Source: Candidatus Palauibacter rhopaloidicola (GTDB taxonomy: Bacteria > Gemmatimonadota > Gemmatimonadetes > Palauibacterales > Palauibacteraceae). Taken from it: a DNA stretch of 37,930 nt. Below are positions 17,908 to 25,732 of this stretch, in pieces (within the stretch, counting starts at the first letter, position 1; every line of letters begins with the position of its first letter). The notes under the pieces were generated by a model that saw nothing but the letters and a program-made list of their open reading frames with translations, made no database searches and was not told the DNA's origin. A program made the position numbers and the translations under genes. The stretch spans positions 1-37,930 of the forward strand of contig JAPPGH010000016.1 in assembly GCA_026914155.1 (NCBI GenBank). Direction: 5' to 3'.

Positions 17908-19545
17908 TCATCGGATCTCCGGGAAGCCGTCCGGGGGACGGCGGTATCGTGTCGCCTGCTCGTATCCGTACGCGAGCCGAAAGAGAAGCCCCTCGTCGTA
18001 CGGGCGCGCGAGAATCTGAAGTCCCGCCGGGAATCTATCGTACGTGAACCCCATCGGGACCGTGATCGCCGGCATTCCGGTGGCGGGAGCCACGCGCTGG
18101 CTGTTGTCGCCGCAGTACTCCTCATCCCCCCTGTCGATATGGGCGGGCACGCAGAGCCAGGAGGAATATACCACGGCGTCGAGGCTGCCGTCATCCATTG
18201 CCGCGACGAGGTTGGCCAGGTAGGCCTGCCGGCCGTCGTTCTCCGCGTAGTCCGGGCAGGGTTCGTCCCAGTCGGACGGGTGTACGTCGAGCGGCGCCCC
18301 CTCATTTCGCCGCAGCGACGCCTGTGCATAATCCGAGTACCGTCCGTCCTCCAATACCTCGAGGACGTCGGTCAGCGGCGCCGCCGGGCCCAGTGATTGC
18401 AGGTAGACCCACATGTCATAGCGGAAGCGGCGGCAGAACATCCCCTCTCGTCCCAGCTCCGCGGCGACGTCGAAGTCGAAGGGGTCGATCACCTCCGCTC
18501 CGAGCGCCCGCAGATCGTCGATGGCCGCGTCGAAGAGCGCGAGAATCTCCCCGTCGGTCTCCTCGGGATCCGCCAGCGCGCGCAGGACGCCGATCCTCGC
18601 CCCGCGCGCCCCGTCGGCGTCCAGGAAGGCCGTGTAGTCCTCTTCCTCGCGGCCACGCCCCGCTTCCGTGTACGGATCCGCGGGATCGTAGCCGGCCACG
18701 ACGTTGAATACGCGTGCGACATCCTCAACGGTCCGGCCCATCGGACCCGCGATATCGCGGTCGAAGGAGAGGGGGATGACCCCGTCGCGGCTCGTGAGAC
18801 CGATGGTCGAACGGATTCCGACCAGGGCGAGGTGGGAGCTGGGTCCGCGGATCGAGTTGCCGGTGTCGCTGCCCAGCCCGATGATGCCGAACGAGGCGGC
18901 GACGCCGGAGGCCGTTCCGCCGCTGGATCCGGCCGGGACGCGGTCGAGGGCGTAGGCGTTGCGCGTCGTGTCGAAGGAGGAACTGACGGACTGGCGCGGA
19001 CTGAACGCCCATTCCGCCATGTTCGTCTTGGCGACGACGATCGCGCCGGCCTCGCGGATCTGCCGCACCATGAAGGCGTCGTCGGGCGGCAGGTTGTCCG
19101 CGAGGGCGATGGACCCTCCGGTCGTGACCATGTCGTGCGTGTCGAAGTTGTCCTTGACCAGCATCGGGACGCAGAACAGCGGTCCCGTCGTCTCGCCGGC
19201 GGCCAGCGCCGCGTCGAGCCGGTCCGCGCGCTCGAGAGCCAGCGGGTTTAGCACGGTGATCGCATTGATCGCGTCCTCGTACGCCGCGATCCGGGCGAGA
19301 TGCCGCTCCACGACCTCGCGGCAGGTCGTCGTCCCATCGCGGATCGCCGCCTGCACATCGCCGATCGTGACTTCCACGATCTGGAAGGCCGTGGCGGACC
19401 CGGCATCCGCTTCGGGATTGCACGCGGCCCCGGCCATCGCGAGCGTAGCGGAGAGCAACACCGGAATCGCGTGGCGCTTCCGGTGGAGGCCGTCGGTGAT
19501 CCCGGGACGCCGGCGCGTCCCGGGTGCGTTGCTCCTCGGTCGCAT
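17908..19545 (-). CDS. Lipoprotein amidase of the amidase-signature family
   Basis: The protein has about 545 residues from the ATG at 19545; an in-frame ATG at 19587 would add 14. A lipobox (LAMAGAAC) follows a hydrophobic stretch, so it is probably anchored to a membrane facing the periplasm. The Ser-cisSer-Lys triad is visible: Lys in VPMLVKDNFD, the cis-Ser in AGSSGGTASG and the nucleophile in SDTGNSIRGPSS. The family hydrolyses carboxamides, including peptide amides and aryl amides. The stop overlaps an alternative start of the TonB receptor (ATGA), so the two are very likely co-transcribed. It diverges from the sulfite-oxidase-type gene at 19606. Confidence 0.88.
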   Translation of the reverse strand: MRPRSNAPGTRRRPGITDGLHRKRHAIPVLLSATLAMAGAACNPEADAGSATAFQIVEVTIGDVQAAIRDGTTTCREVVERHLARIAAYEDAINAITVLNPLALERADRLDAALAAGETTGPLFCVPMLVKDNFDTHDMVTTGGSIALADNLPPDDAFMVRQIREAGAIVVAKTNMAEWAFSPRQSVSSSFDTTRNAYALDRVPAGSSGGTASGVAASFGIIGLGSDTGNSIRGPSSHLALVGIRSTIGLTSRDGVIPLSFDRDIAGPMGRTVEDVARVFNVVAGYDPADPYTEAGRGREEEDYTAFLDADGARGARIGVLRALADPEETDGEILALFDAAIDDLRALGAEVIDPFDFDVAAELGREGMFCRRFRYDMWVYLQSLGPAAPLTDVLEVLEDGRYSDYAQASLRRNEGAPLDVHPSDWDEPCPDYAENDGRQAYLANLVAAMDDGSLDAVVYSSWLCVPAHIDRGDEEYCGDNSQRVAPATGMPAITVPMGFTYDRFPAGLQILARPYDEGLLFRLAYGYEQATRYRRPPDGFPEIR

Positions 19546-19605
19546 GCATCCAAACTTGCCAAACCGGGCCGATATGCCAAGCGCCATGACTGCGAGGTGT
19601 CGCCG

Positions 19606-20820
19606 ATGAAGCGCAGAATCGAGACCGCCCTCTTCACCCGTCGAGATTTCGTTCGTGCCGCCAGCGTGGGACCCGCCGCGGCCTGGCTCGCCGCCTGCGA
19701 CCGCGCGGGAGACGCCGGGTCATCGGCGGACGCGGCCGCGGCCGCCGCCTCTGGAGAGGAGCGGGAACAGCCGCCGAGATGGGTGAAGGACCCATCGCCC
19801 TTCATCCAGCGCGTCACGAACCTGGAGACGCGGCTCGAGCTCATCGACGGGTTCATCACGCCGAACGAACTGTTCTTCGTCCGAAACCACTCGCCCACTC
19901 CGACGATCGACCCTGCGGACTACTCGCTTCGAGTGGAGGGGGACGGCGCTGAGACCGAGTTGCGGCTCGACCTGTCCTCCCTCGAATCGCTGCCGCAGCA
20001 CACAATCACCGCCTACCTGGAATGCGCCGGAAACTGGCGCGGCCTGTACCCGGAACTCACGGGCACGCGCGCGAGCGGCGGCCAGTGGACGACCGGAGCC
20101 GTGGGGTGCGCGGAGTGGTCGGGTCCGTCGCTTGCCACGGTGCTCGACCTGGCCGGCGTGCGGCCGGAAACGGTCGACGTAAACCTCGTGGGGCTGGACG
20201 GCTCCGGCTTCGAACGCGCCATGCCGCTCGCCAAGGCGCGGGATCCCGACACGATCATCGCGCTGCGCATGAACGGAGAGCCGCTCCCCGCCGATCACGG
20301 GTTCCCGGCGCGGTCCGTCGTTCCCGGCTGGTCGGGGTCCAGCAGCATCAAGTGGCTCGGGTCCGTTCAGCTCTCCACCGAGCGGGTGTGGAACCGCAAC
20401 AACACGTCGTCCTACGTCCTCATCGGCGACCAGTGGCCGGAGGCGGACTACGCGCCCGCCCAGGGCCCGGTGATCACGGAACTCGTCGTGAAGAGCGCGC
20501 TGGCCCTTCCACGGCCCGCGCGGCTGGAGCCGGGACCCCACGTCCTGCACGGGTTCGCGCACGCGCCGGCGGGACCGGTGTCTGCCGTCGAATGGAGTCC
20601 GAACGGGGGAGCGACCTGGCTGGAGGCCGAGATCGTGGATCCGGTGCTGCCCCTGGCCTGGCAACGCTTCGAGTTCGAGTGGGACGCGACCCCGGGAGCG
20701 CACACGCTGGCCACGCGCGCCACGGATGCGGCGGGGAATACGCAGCCGGACGAGCCCCTGATGAACGACAAGGGCTACCTGCTGAACGTTCCGCTCCCGC
20801 ACGCCGTGCAGGTGGGATGA
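19606..20820 (+). CDS. Periplasmic molybdopterin oxidoreductase, sulfite oxidase family (paralogue 1)
   Basis: This 404-residue protein has a twin-arginine signal TRRDFVRAA followed by a hydrophobic stretch and LAAC, so it may be a Tat-exported lipoprotein. The molybdenum-ligating cysteine is Cys140 in AYLECAGNWRG. The Mo-cofactor domain ends near residue 280, followed by the dimerisation domain (SAVEWSPNGGATW). No haem domain is present. The start at 19606 is set by GAGGTG upstream and by the Tat motif; longer readings upstream overlap the divergent amidase. It probably oxidises sulfite or a related substrate and passes electrons to a cytochrome not encoded nearby. W144 stands where many sulfite oxidases have Arg, so the substrate may differ. 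Confidence 0.85.
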   Translation: MKRRIETALFTRRDFVRAASVGPAAAWLAACDRAGDAGSSADAAAAAASGEEREQPPRWVKDPSPFIQRVTNLETRLELIDGFITPNELFFVRNHSPTPTIDPADYSLRVEGDGAETELRLDLSSLESLPQHTITAYLECAGNWRGLYPELTGTRASGGQWTTGAVGCAEWSGPSLATVLDLAGVRPETVDVNLVGLDGSGFERAMPLAKARDPDTIIALRMNGEPLPADHGFPARSVVPGWSGSSSIKWLGSVQLSTERVWNRNNTSSYVLIGDQWPEADYAPAQGPVITELVVKSALALPRPARLEPGPHVLHGFAHAPAGPVSAVEWSPNGGATWLEAEIVDPVLPLAWQRFEFEWDATPGAHTLATRATDAAGNTQPDEPLMNDKGYLLNVPLPHAVQVG

Positions 20821-20859
20821 GCCGGCGCCGGCCGAGTTCCTGACGCCCGCCGGATCGCC

Positions 20860-21240
20860 TTGCTGTACCGGGTGCTCGCGGATCTCGTCCTCGTCGTCCA
20901 CTTCCTCTTCATCGCCTTCGTCGTCGCCGGCGGGTTCGCCGCGGTCCGCTGGCCGCGTCTGGCGTGGGCGCACATCCCGTGCTTCGCGTGGGGGGCGTTG
21001 ATCGAGTTCGCCGGCTGGATCTGCCCGCTCACGCCGCTGGAGAACGATCTGCGGGTCGCGAGCGGCCAGGCGGGCTACTCGGGCGGCTTCATCGAGCGTT
21101 ACCTGCTGCCGATCATCTACCCCGGCGCCCTGACCCGGGAGATCCAGGTCTGGCTCGGCCTGTCCGTGCTCGCGCTGAACGCGGTGGCGTACGCGTGGCT
21201 CCTGCGCCGACTACGCCGGCGCGCCCGAAGCGGTCGCTGA
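20860..21240 (+). CDS. DUF2784 small membrane protein
   Basis: This 126-residue protein starts with TTG (LYRVLADLVLVVHFLFIAFVV). It has about four hydrophobic segments (near residues 5-27, 38-55, 82-92 and 95-115) and a basic C-terminal tail. It resembles DUF2784 proteins, including AHIPCFAWGALIEFAGWICPLTPLEN. The function is unknown. It lies 39 bases after the sulfite-oxidase-type gene on the same strand. The last codons and stop are part of a 19-base direct repeat, so the present C-terminus may result from a recent local duplication. Confidence 0.75.
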   Translation: MLYRVLADLVLVVHFLFIAFVVAGGFAAVRWPRLAWAHIPCFAWGALIEFAGWICPLTPLENDLRVASGQAGYSGGFIERYLLPIIYPGALTREIQVWLGLSVLALNAVAYAWLLRRLRRRARSGR

Positions 21241-21272
21241 GCCGCCGCCCCGTAAGCGGTCGCTGAGCCGCC
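21228..21272 (+). repeat. 19-base direct repeat spanning a gene end (26-base period)
   Basis: AAGCGGTCGCTGAGCCGCC occurs at 21228-21246 and again at 21254-21272. Each copy contains a TGA in the same relation to the repeat, and the first is the stop of the DUF2784 gene. This looks like a short tandem duplication of the gene's 3' end. Confidence 0.8.
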
Positions 21273-21295
21273 CCCCCCCGCTCGCGAGCCGGGGG
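21271..21295. terminator. C-run/G-run hairpin between convergent genes
   Basis: A run of nine C (21271-21279) is followed by the palindrome GCTCGCGAGC and then CGGGGG. The C and G runs can pair around the palindrome with one bulged base. It lies between the DUF2784 stop and the end of the second molybdoenzyme gene at 21305. No T tract is present. The homopolymer is also prone to sequencing error. Confidence 0.35.
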
Positions 21296-21304
21296 AAGGG
21301 GCTG

Positions 21305-22465
21305 TCAGTCGATCACGATGTCCCGGGTGAGCTGTCCGTTGCTCTCCCAGTACGTCCGCTTGTTCACGAGCAGCGGGTCGTCCGCCGCCGGCTGGATGTT
21401 GCCGTCCGCGTCGATCGCCCTTGAGACGATCGCATGCCGCCCCGGCGTGGCGTTCCAGTCCTTGCGCCAGAACGTCCACGTGTGCGGGTCGCCCTGGCCT
21501 TCGCCCAGCGTCGCCGCCTCCCACGGCCCCTCGTCCACGCGGACCTCGACGGCGGCAATGTCGGCGCCCCATGCCGCCCCGTGAATCGCGTGCGCGTCGC
21601 CGCTGCGCGTGACCTTCGCGGGGACGGAGTTGATGTTCACGCGCCCCACCGAGGTCTCCGTCCACACGGTCTCGCCGTCGCGCTCCTCCGCCCGCAGCGT
21701 CACGTAGTCGCGGGCCATGAACTTGCCCATGAAGCGCCGGTCGCGGAGTTCGATCCGCGTCAGCCACTTCACGTTCGCGATCCCGTACCAGCCGGGGGCG
21801 ATGACGCGCAGCGGGAAGCCGTGCGCGTTCGGCAGCGCCTCGCCGTTCACCTCGTACGCAAGGATGATGCCGGGGTCCATCGCGTCTTCGAGCGACAGGC
21901 TGCGCGCGAAGTTCTGCGTCACCGTGTTGCCCCGGATCTCCTCCTCGCCCTCGTCCGCGCCGAAGAACACGACCTCGATCCCCGCCTCCTGGACGCCGGC
22001 TTCCGCGAGGACATCGGCGAGCCGGGCCCCCGCCCAGCGCGCGTTGTGCACGCCGCCGATGAACGAGGGACGGCCGCGGTTCCCGGAGCACTCCAGCGTG
22101 AACACGACCTCCTGACGGGGTCGCTCCCTGAGTTCGGCGAGATCGAAGGTGCGCGGCCGGTCGACAAGTCCCCCGATCTCGAGGCTCCAGTCGCTCTCCG
22201 CGATGACCGGCAATCCGTAGTGCCCCACGCGGAACATCTGACTGACCGGCGTGATCCAGGAATCCAGCTCTTCCCAGTTCAGGATGTTCATCCGCTCCGT
22301 GAGCCCCGGGTGCGGGCGCTGAACCCACGGGATCACCGCCTCCTGATCGAATCCGGCGAGCCAGCCGCGGAAGATATCCGTCGGCAGGACCGCAAGCCCG
22401 GCGGCCGCCGCCCCGCCCCGGATCAGCACCTGTCGTCGTGGAATCGCGTGTCGCTCGCTCATCAT
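21305..22465 (-). CDS. Periplasmic molybdopterin oxidoreductase, sulfite oxidase family (paralogue 2)
   Basis: This 386-residue protein has a Tat-type signal (PRRQVLIRGGAAAAGLAVL) and probable Mo ligand Cys126 in TLECSGNRG. HGFPLRVIAPGWYGIANVKWL belongs to the Mo-cofactor domain, and the C-terminal part is the Ig-like dimerisation domain. Two adjacent ATGs (22465 and 22462) are possible; GAGGT lies about 6 bases before 22465. It is clearly divergent in sequence from paralogue 1, so the pair is not a recent duplication. It is arranged tail to tail with paralogue 1 and the DUF2784 gene. No cytochrome partner is visible. It follows the amidohydrolase at 22575 after 109 bases. Confidence 0.85.
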   Translation of the reverse strand: MMSERHAIPRRQVLIRGGAAAAGLAVLPTDIFRGWLAGFDQEAVIPWVQRPHPGLTERMNILNWEELDSWITPVSQMFRVGHYGLPVIAESDWSLEIGGLVDRPRTFDLAELRERPRQEVVFTLECSGNRGRPSFIGGVHNARWAGARLADVLAEAGVQEAGIEVVFFGADEGEEEIRGNTVTQNFARSLSLEDAMDPGIILAYEVNGEALPNAHGFPLRVIAPGWYGIANVKWLTRIELRDRRFMGKFMARDYVTLRAEERDGETVWTETSVGRVNINSVPAKVTRSGDAHAIHGAAWGADIAAVEVRVDEGPWEAATLGEGQGDPHTWTFWRKDWNATPGRHAIVSRAIDADGNIQPAADDPLLVNKRTYWESNGQLTRDIVID

Positions 22466-22574
22466 TTCAGACCTCGCCTCGGGTGTGCCGCGTATCTCGT
22501 CGTCTTCTCTCTCGTCCACGCAAGCTCGGGTCCGATTAGCTGTCGGAGCAAGGCATCCGCCGTGGCGGCGCCGT

Positions 22575-24020
22575 TCAGCGGGCGGGTCTCCAGGCGGATT
22601 CCTCGGACGCATCCGTCGGGCCGATCTTGCCTTCAGCCATCGCGAGCAGTTCGTCGGGCGAGTGGAGGCGCCCCCGCGCGAAGACGAACCAGATGTCGCG
22701 GGCGACCCGGACATCCTCGAGCGGATTCCCTCTCACGATCACGAGATCCGCGAACTTCCCCTCCTCGATGCTGCCGAGTTCGTCGTCCACGCCCATCGCC
22801 CGCGCGCCGTTGATGGTCGCGATTCGGAACACGTCGGCAGGCGGGACCCCGGCGCGCGCGAACGCGAGGAGTTCGCGGTGTACGGCGAACGGCGACCAGT
22901 AGTCTCCCCAGCTCGGGTGATCGGTGCCGAGCGTGATCAGGTCGCGTCCCCCGCGGTCGTAAAACGCCTTCAGCGTCCGGCGCTTGATCGGGGACATCTT
23001 CGCGAACGACTCATTCACCGGACGGGGCGGCCGGGCCTCGACGATCTCCCGCATGTACGGCGTGAGGAAGCGGTGTTCGTCCGTCCAGTACTCCGTCATC
23101 TCCGGGTCGTGCGGCCCCCAGTACCCGTAGATGGAGAGCGTGGGGTCGAAGTACACGCCGCGGTCGACGTAGAGGTCGATGATGTCGCGGAGCGCGTCCC
23201 CCTCGAAGTCGTCGAACTCCTGCAGCGAAGCGTAGGCCGTGCGGTCGGCCGGCATCATGTCGCCGCCCAGGAAGTGCTCGACGCGGTCGATGTCCATGAG
23301 GATCGCGTCGCGGGGATTCACCGTGTTCCCGAACCCGGAGTCGAGATGGCCGGTCACCGTGAGTCCGTGCTCGTGCGCCTGTTCGATGAGCACCGAGAGG
23401 TGGTCGGGCCGGATCCCCTTTGCCTTGAAGCCGGCCGCGCCGAGCGACGCCCAGTGGTCCACTTCCCGCCGGATCGAGTCGGGCGTCATGGCGTCGTCGT
23501 CCCAGCCCCGGCGCCACGAGCCGAAGTAGGGGCCGGAGTTGAGGATGCGGGGACCCCTGCGCTCGCCGCGCCCGATGGCGAGCCGCAGCTCTCGCATGCG
23601 CATCGGGTTCAGCTCGCCGGCCGGGAAGGTCGTCGTCACGCCGTTGGCGAGGAAGAGTTCGGGATAGGCGGCCGTCTCATCGACGCGGCCATCGCCGAAC
23701 AGGTCCACCGCGTAGTGGGCGTGGAGGTCGAAGAACCCCGGAAGGATCGTCGCTTCCCGGTCGAGGTCGATCGTAATCGTGACAGGGTCCGAATCCGCAG
23801 ATCCACCGATGGAGACGATCCTTCCGTCGCGGATCGTGATTCCGTCGTTCTCGACGAGCGTCCCGGCGTTAACGTCGAGCCACCGTCCGCCCTCGATCAC
23901 GTAGGTCGCGTTCTCGTCTACGAGATCGACGAAGTCCAGCACGAGTCCCTCGCACCCGGCTGCTGCCAGCAGTCCGAAGACGCACAGGATCGAACGCCGC
24001 AGAGGTCGTTTCGCATTCAT
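22575..24020 (-). CDS. Lipoprotein metal-dependent amidohydrolase
   Basis: The protein has about 481 residues. The N-terminus has a basic start, a hydrophobic stretch and the lipobox LAAAGC (Cys23). The amidohydrolase metal motif DLHAHYAV follows, with FKAKGIRPDH (possible carbamylated Lys), TVTGHLDSG, RVEHFLGGD and TLGTDHPSWG. These fit the imidazolonepropionase/prolidase-like branch. The reaction is probably hydrolysis of a cyclic amide or peptide in the periplasm; the substrate is unknown. Its ATG overlaps the stop of the HigA-ImmA gene (ATGA, 24017-24020), so translation is probably coupled to the toxin-antitoxin pair. GAGGAG lies about 12 bases upstream. Confidence 0.85.
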   Translation of the reverse strand: MNAKRPLRRSILCVFGLLAAAGCEGLVLDFVDLVDENATYVIEGGRWLDVNAGTLVENDGITIRDGRIVSIGGSADSDPVTITIDLDREATILPGFFDLHAHYAVDLFGDGRVDETAAYPELFLANGVTTTFPAGELNPMRMRELRLAIGRGERRGPRILNSGPYFGSWRRGWDDDAMTPDSIRREVDHWASLGAAGFKAKGIRPDHLSVLIEQAHEHGLTVTGHLDSGFGNTVNPRDAILMDIDRVEHFLGGDMMPADRTAYASLQEFDDFEGDALRDIIDLYVDRGVYFDPTLSIYGYWGPHDPEMTEYWTDEHRFLTPYMREIVEARPPRPVNESFAKMSPIKRRTLKAFYDRGGRDLITLGTDHPSWGDYWSPFAVHRELLAFARAGVPPADVFRIATINGARAMGVDDELGSIEEGKFADLVIVRGNPLEDVRVARDIWFVFARGRLHSPDELLAMAEGKIGPTDASEESAWRPAR

Positions 24021-25132
24021 CGCCGACGACTTCTCCTCGTGTCCAGTTCGCGGGACCACCTGAAGCGACGCTTCAGATCGTTACAATGCGAATGCGGCAA
24101 TAGGCCTTCATGCTGTAACCGCCCCACTACAACGCCCGGCGATACGCCGCACTCACGGGCAAACGCCCGAATCCCGGCCTTGCTGTACGGCCGCATCTTC
24201 CGGAGTCGCTCGAACTCCGGCTTCGGAATCAGCGCATTTGCCGCCCACCGATTGGCCTCTGTTTCCTCGTCTCCCTCGTGCCGCTGCCCCTCAATGAAGA
24301 TCAACTTCTTTCCATGAAACAGGATATGCGCGGCTTCATGGAAGAAAGTGAACCACAGATGATCATCGGTACGATACCGAAGACTCAGCTGGATCAGCGC
24401 CCTGTCCGGTGCTATCCAGCGCGTGGCGCCACTGGCGCGACAACCCTTGAACTCCGGAACGAACGAGATGATGACACCGGCCCGCGCACAGGCTGCCACA
24501 AGCTTGTCCGCGAAGACTCCGGGCTCTTCCCGAGTGAGGGCTCGCGCCTCGCGAAGCGCGGCCATGAAAGCCTCCCGGTTGTACGGCTGGCTGGGTACTC
24601 TCTCGGCTTCGATCAAGCCTTGTCGCAGCCAAACGGCCAGCGAGCCTTCGTCTACATCGAAAGCCGTCGATTTTCGGAACGCCACATTCTGGAGGGCCGC
24701 GAGTTCGGTCCACTGCTCAGGGCTGGAGACGCCCAGGAAGGCCAGCAACTCTCGCACCCGTCCCGGCTTGCTCGCCTCGCGCTGAAGCAGACCTCGCTTC
24801 ACCATCTCCGCAACAGGGAACTTCGAGATCCAGGATACATGCCGAGCCAAATCATCCTCCTGCGCTCGGCGAGCGAGGTGCTCCCGATAGTGTTGCTCTC
24901 GAGCATTCCAGAACGCGGCCGGCACCCCCAGCACCAGTTCAAACTGCAGGGCCGTGTCGACCGTGATCGCAGCCTTTCCGTTGACAATCTCGCTGATCGT
25001 CTTTCTTGGTCTTCCCGTTCGGGTCGCCAACTCCGCCTGCGTGAAGCCTCGCTCATGCAGGATTTCCCTCAGGGTCTCGCCGGGCGGCGATACCTCATCG
25101 GGGGAGTATCGGTTCCTGACGGCATCACTCAT
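24017..25132 (-). CDS. higA: HigA-type antitoxin fused to an ImmA/IrrE zinc peptidase domain
   Basis: This 371-residue protein has an N-terminal helix-turn-helix (about residues 18-72: LREILHERGFTQAELATRTG, KTISEIVNGKAAIT), as in HigA antitoxins. The C-terminal half is ImmA/IrrE-like, with the HExxH motif FHEAAH at 264-269 and the downstream EETEANRWAANALIP helix. HigA neutralises HigB and represses the operon; ImmA/IrrE domains are proteases that cleave repressors. The ATG at 25132 overlaps the toxin stop by 8 bases (25125-25132). A TTG at 25150 would be an alternative but lies inside the toxin gene. Base composition is visibly less GC-rich than in neighbouring genes, consistent with transfer. 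Confidence 0.87.
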   Translation of the reverse strand: MSDAVRNRYSPDEVSPPGETLREILHERGFTQAELATRTGRPRKTISEIVNGKAAITVDTALQFELVLGVPAAFWNAREQHYREHLARRAQEDDLARHVSWISKFPVAEMVKRGLLQREASKPGRVRELLAFLGVSSPEQWTELAALQNVAFRKSTAFDVDEGSLAVWLRQGLIEAERVPSQPYNREAFMAALREARALTREEPGVFADKLVAACARAGVIISFVPEFKGCRASGATRWIAPDRALIQLSLRYRTDDHLWFTFFHEAAHILFHGKKLIFIEGQRHEGDEETEANRWAANALIPKPEFERLRKMRPYSKAGIRAFARECGVSPGVVVGRLQHEGLLPHSHCNDLKRRFRWSRELDTRRSRRR

Positions 25133-25460
25133 GGGTGTCCTCGACTCCAAGAATCCTTACAACGGTGACGCCGGCCCAATCGAGCCCTCCATCCGGCTTC
25201 ACCGGCACGGGCTCGTCTGCCGGCTCGAACAAGAGGCGATACGGGTGACGCAAATCGAGCGAGAGCACTCCGGCCAGCTCCCCCCTCAGTTCATGACAGC
25301 GGCCGGGCAATCGCCTCATCACTTCGAGGTTCTCAGCCGCTCGGAGGTCGTCGAGGCGCCGCCTGACCCTTCTGGCTCCGTCTGCTCCCCAAACCCGGGT
25401 TCCCGTTTGAATCGAATTACACTGCTTTTCAAGCCGCTTGGTCTTGAAAACGACGTCCAA
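25125..25460 (-). CDS. higB: HigB/RelE-superfamily toxin
   Basis: This 111-residue protein resembles HigB plasmid-maintenance killers: VVFKTKRLEK at the start, a central RRRLDDLRAAENLEVMRRLPG and HPYRLLFEP near the end. HigB toxins cut mRNA on the ribosome. The start appears to be TTG at 25460, with AGGTGG about 7 bases upstream and a stop codon close upstream in frame. A segment near residues 78-98 is longer than in short HigB proteins, which may reflect adaptation to the long antitoxin. It is the first gene of the operon and overlaps higA. Confidence 0.85.
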   Translation of the reverse strand: MDVVFKTKRLEKQCNSIQTGTRVWGADGARRVRRRLDDLRAAENLEVMRRLPGRCHELRGELAGVLSLDLRHPYRLLFEPADEPVPVKPDGGLDWAGVTVVRILGVEDTHE

Positions 25461-25498
25461 TCGAAAGCCACCTCGGGATCACGAATCGAATTTAATGT

Positions 25499-25513
25499 TA
25501 ACGATTTACGTTA
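25499..25513. promoter_or_regulatory. Palindromic operator of the higBA operon
   Basis: TAACG-ATTTA-CGTTA is a perfect inverted repeat with 5-base arms and a 5-base centre. It lies 39 bases upstream of the higB start and just downstream of the predicted -10 box. HigA-type antitoxins bind such palindromes to repress their own operon. The palindrome is seen; binding is inferred. Confidence 0.6.
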
Positions 25514-25518
25514 TCGAA

Positions 25519-25547
25519 ATAATATGTCCGGATCGACGGCAAAGCAA
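25519..25547 (-). promoter_or_regulatory. Candidate sigma-70-type promoter of higBA
   Basis: On the minus strand TATTAT (25519-25524) resembles a -10 box with one mismatch. TTGCTT (25542-25547) lies upstream at the ideal spacing of 17 bases as a weak -35 box. The palindrome at 25499-25513 covers the expected transcription start, fitting autorepression. The region is strikingly AT-rich for this window. Confidence 0.5.
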
Positions 25548-25732
25548 TTGCGTTTCGCCGCGCCCCAACGGCCGGTGCGGTCCTGGCCGTCCCCTCATCC
25601 ACGACGGACTCGATCCTGTTACTGTGAGCCGTCATCACGCGGCTGCCATCCGAACCGGATCGGAGTTCGACACTGCACGAACCGAGCGCGACGCTCGCCA
25701 ATCCCCCGTCCGGCCTCACGGGACGCACGTCG

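Noticed and set aside
16247..18019. A 590-codon plus-strand open frame
   Set aside because: It is antisense to the TonB receptor; composition is typical of a shadow frame.
19300..19605. Upstream extension of the first molybdoenzyme
   Set aside because: It overlaps the divergent amidase; the ATG at 19606 has GAGGTG upstream and starts a Tat signal.
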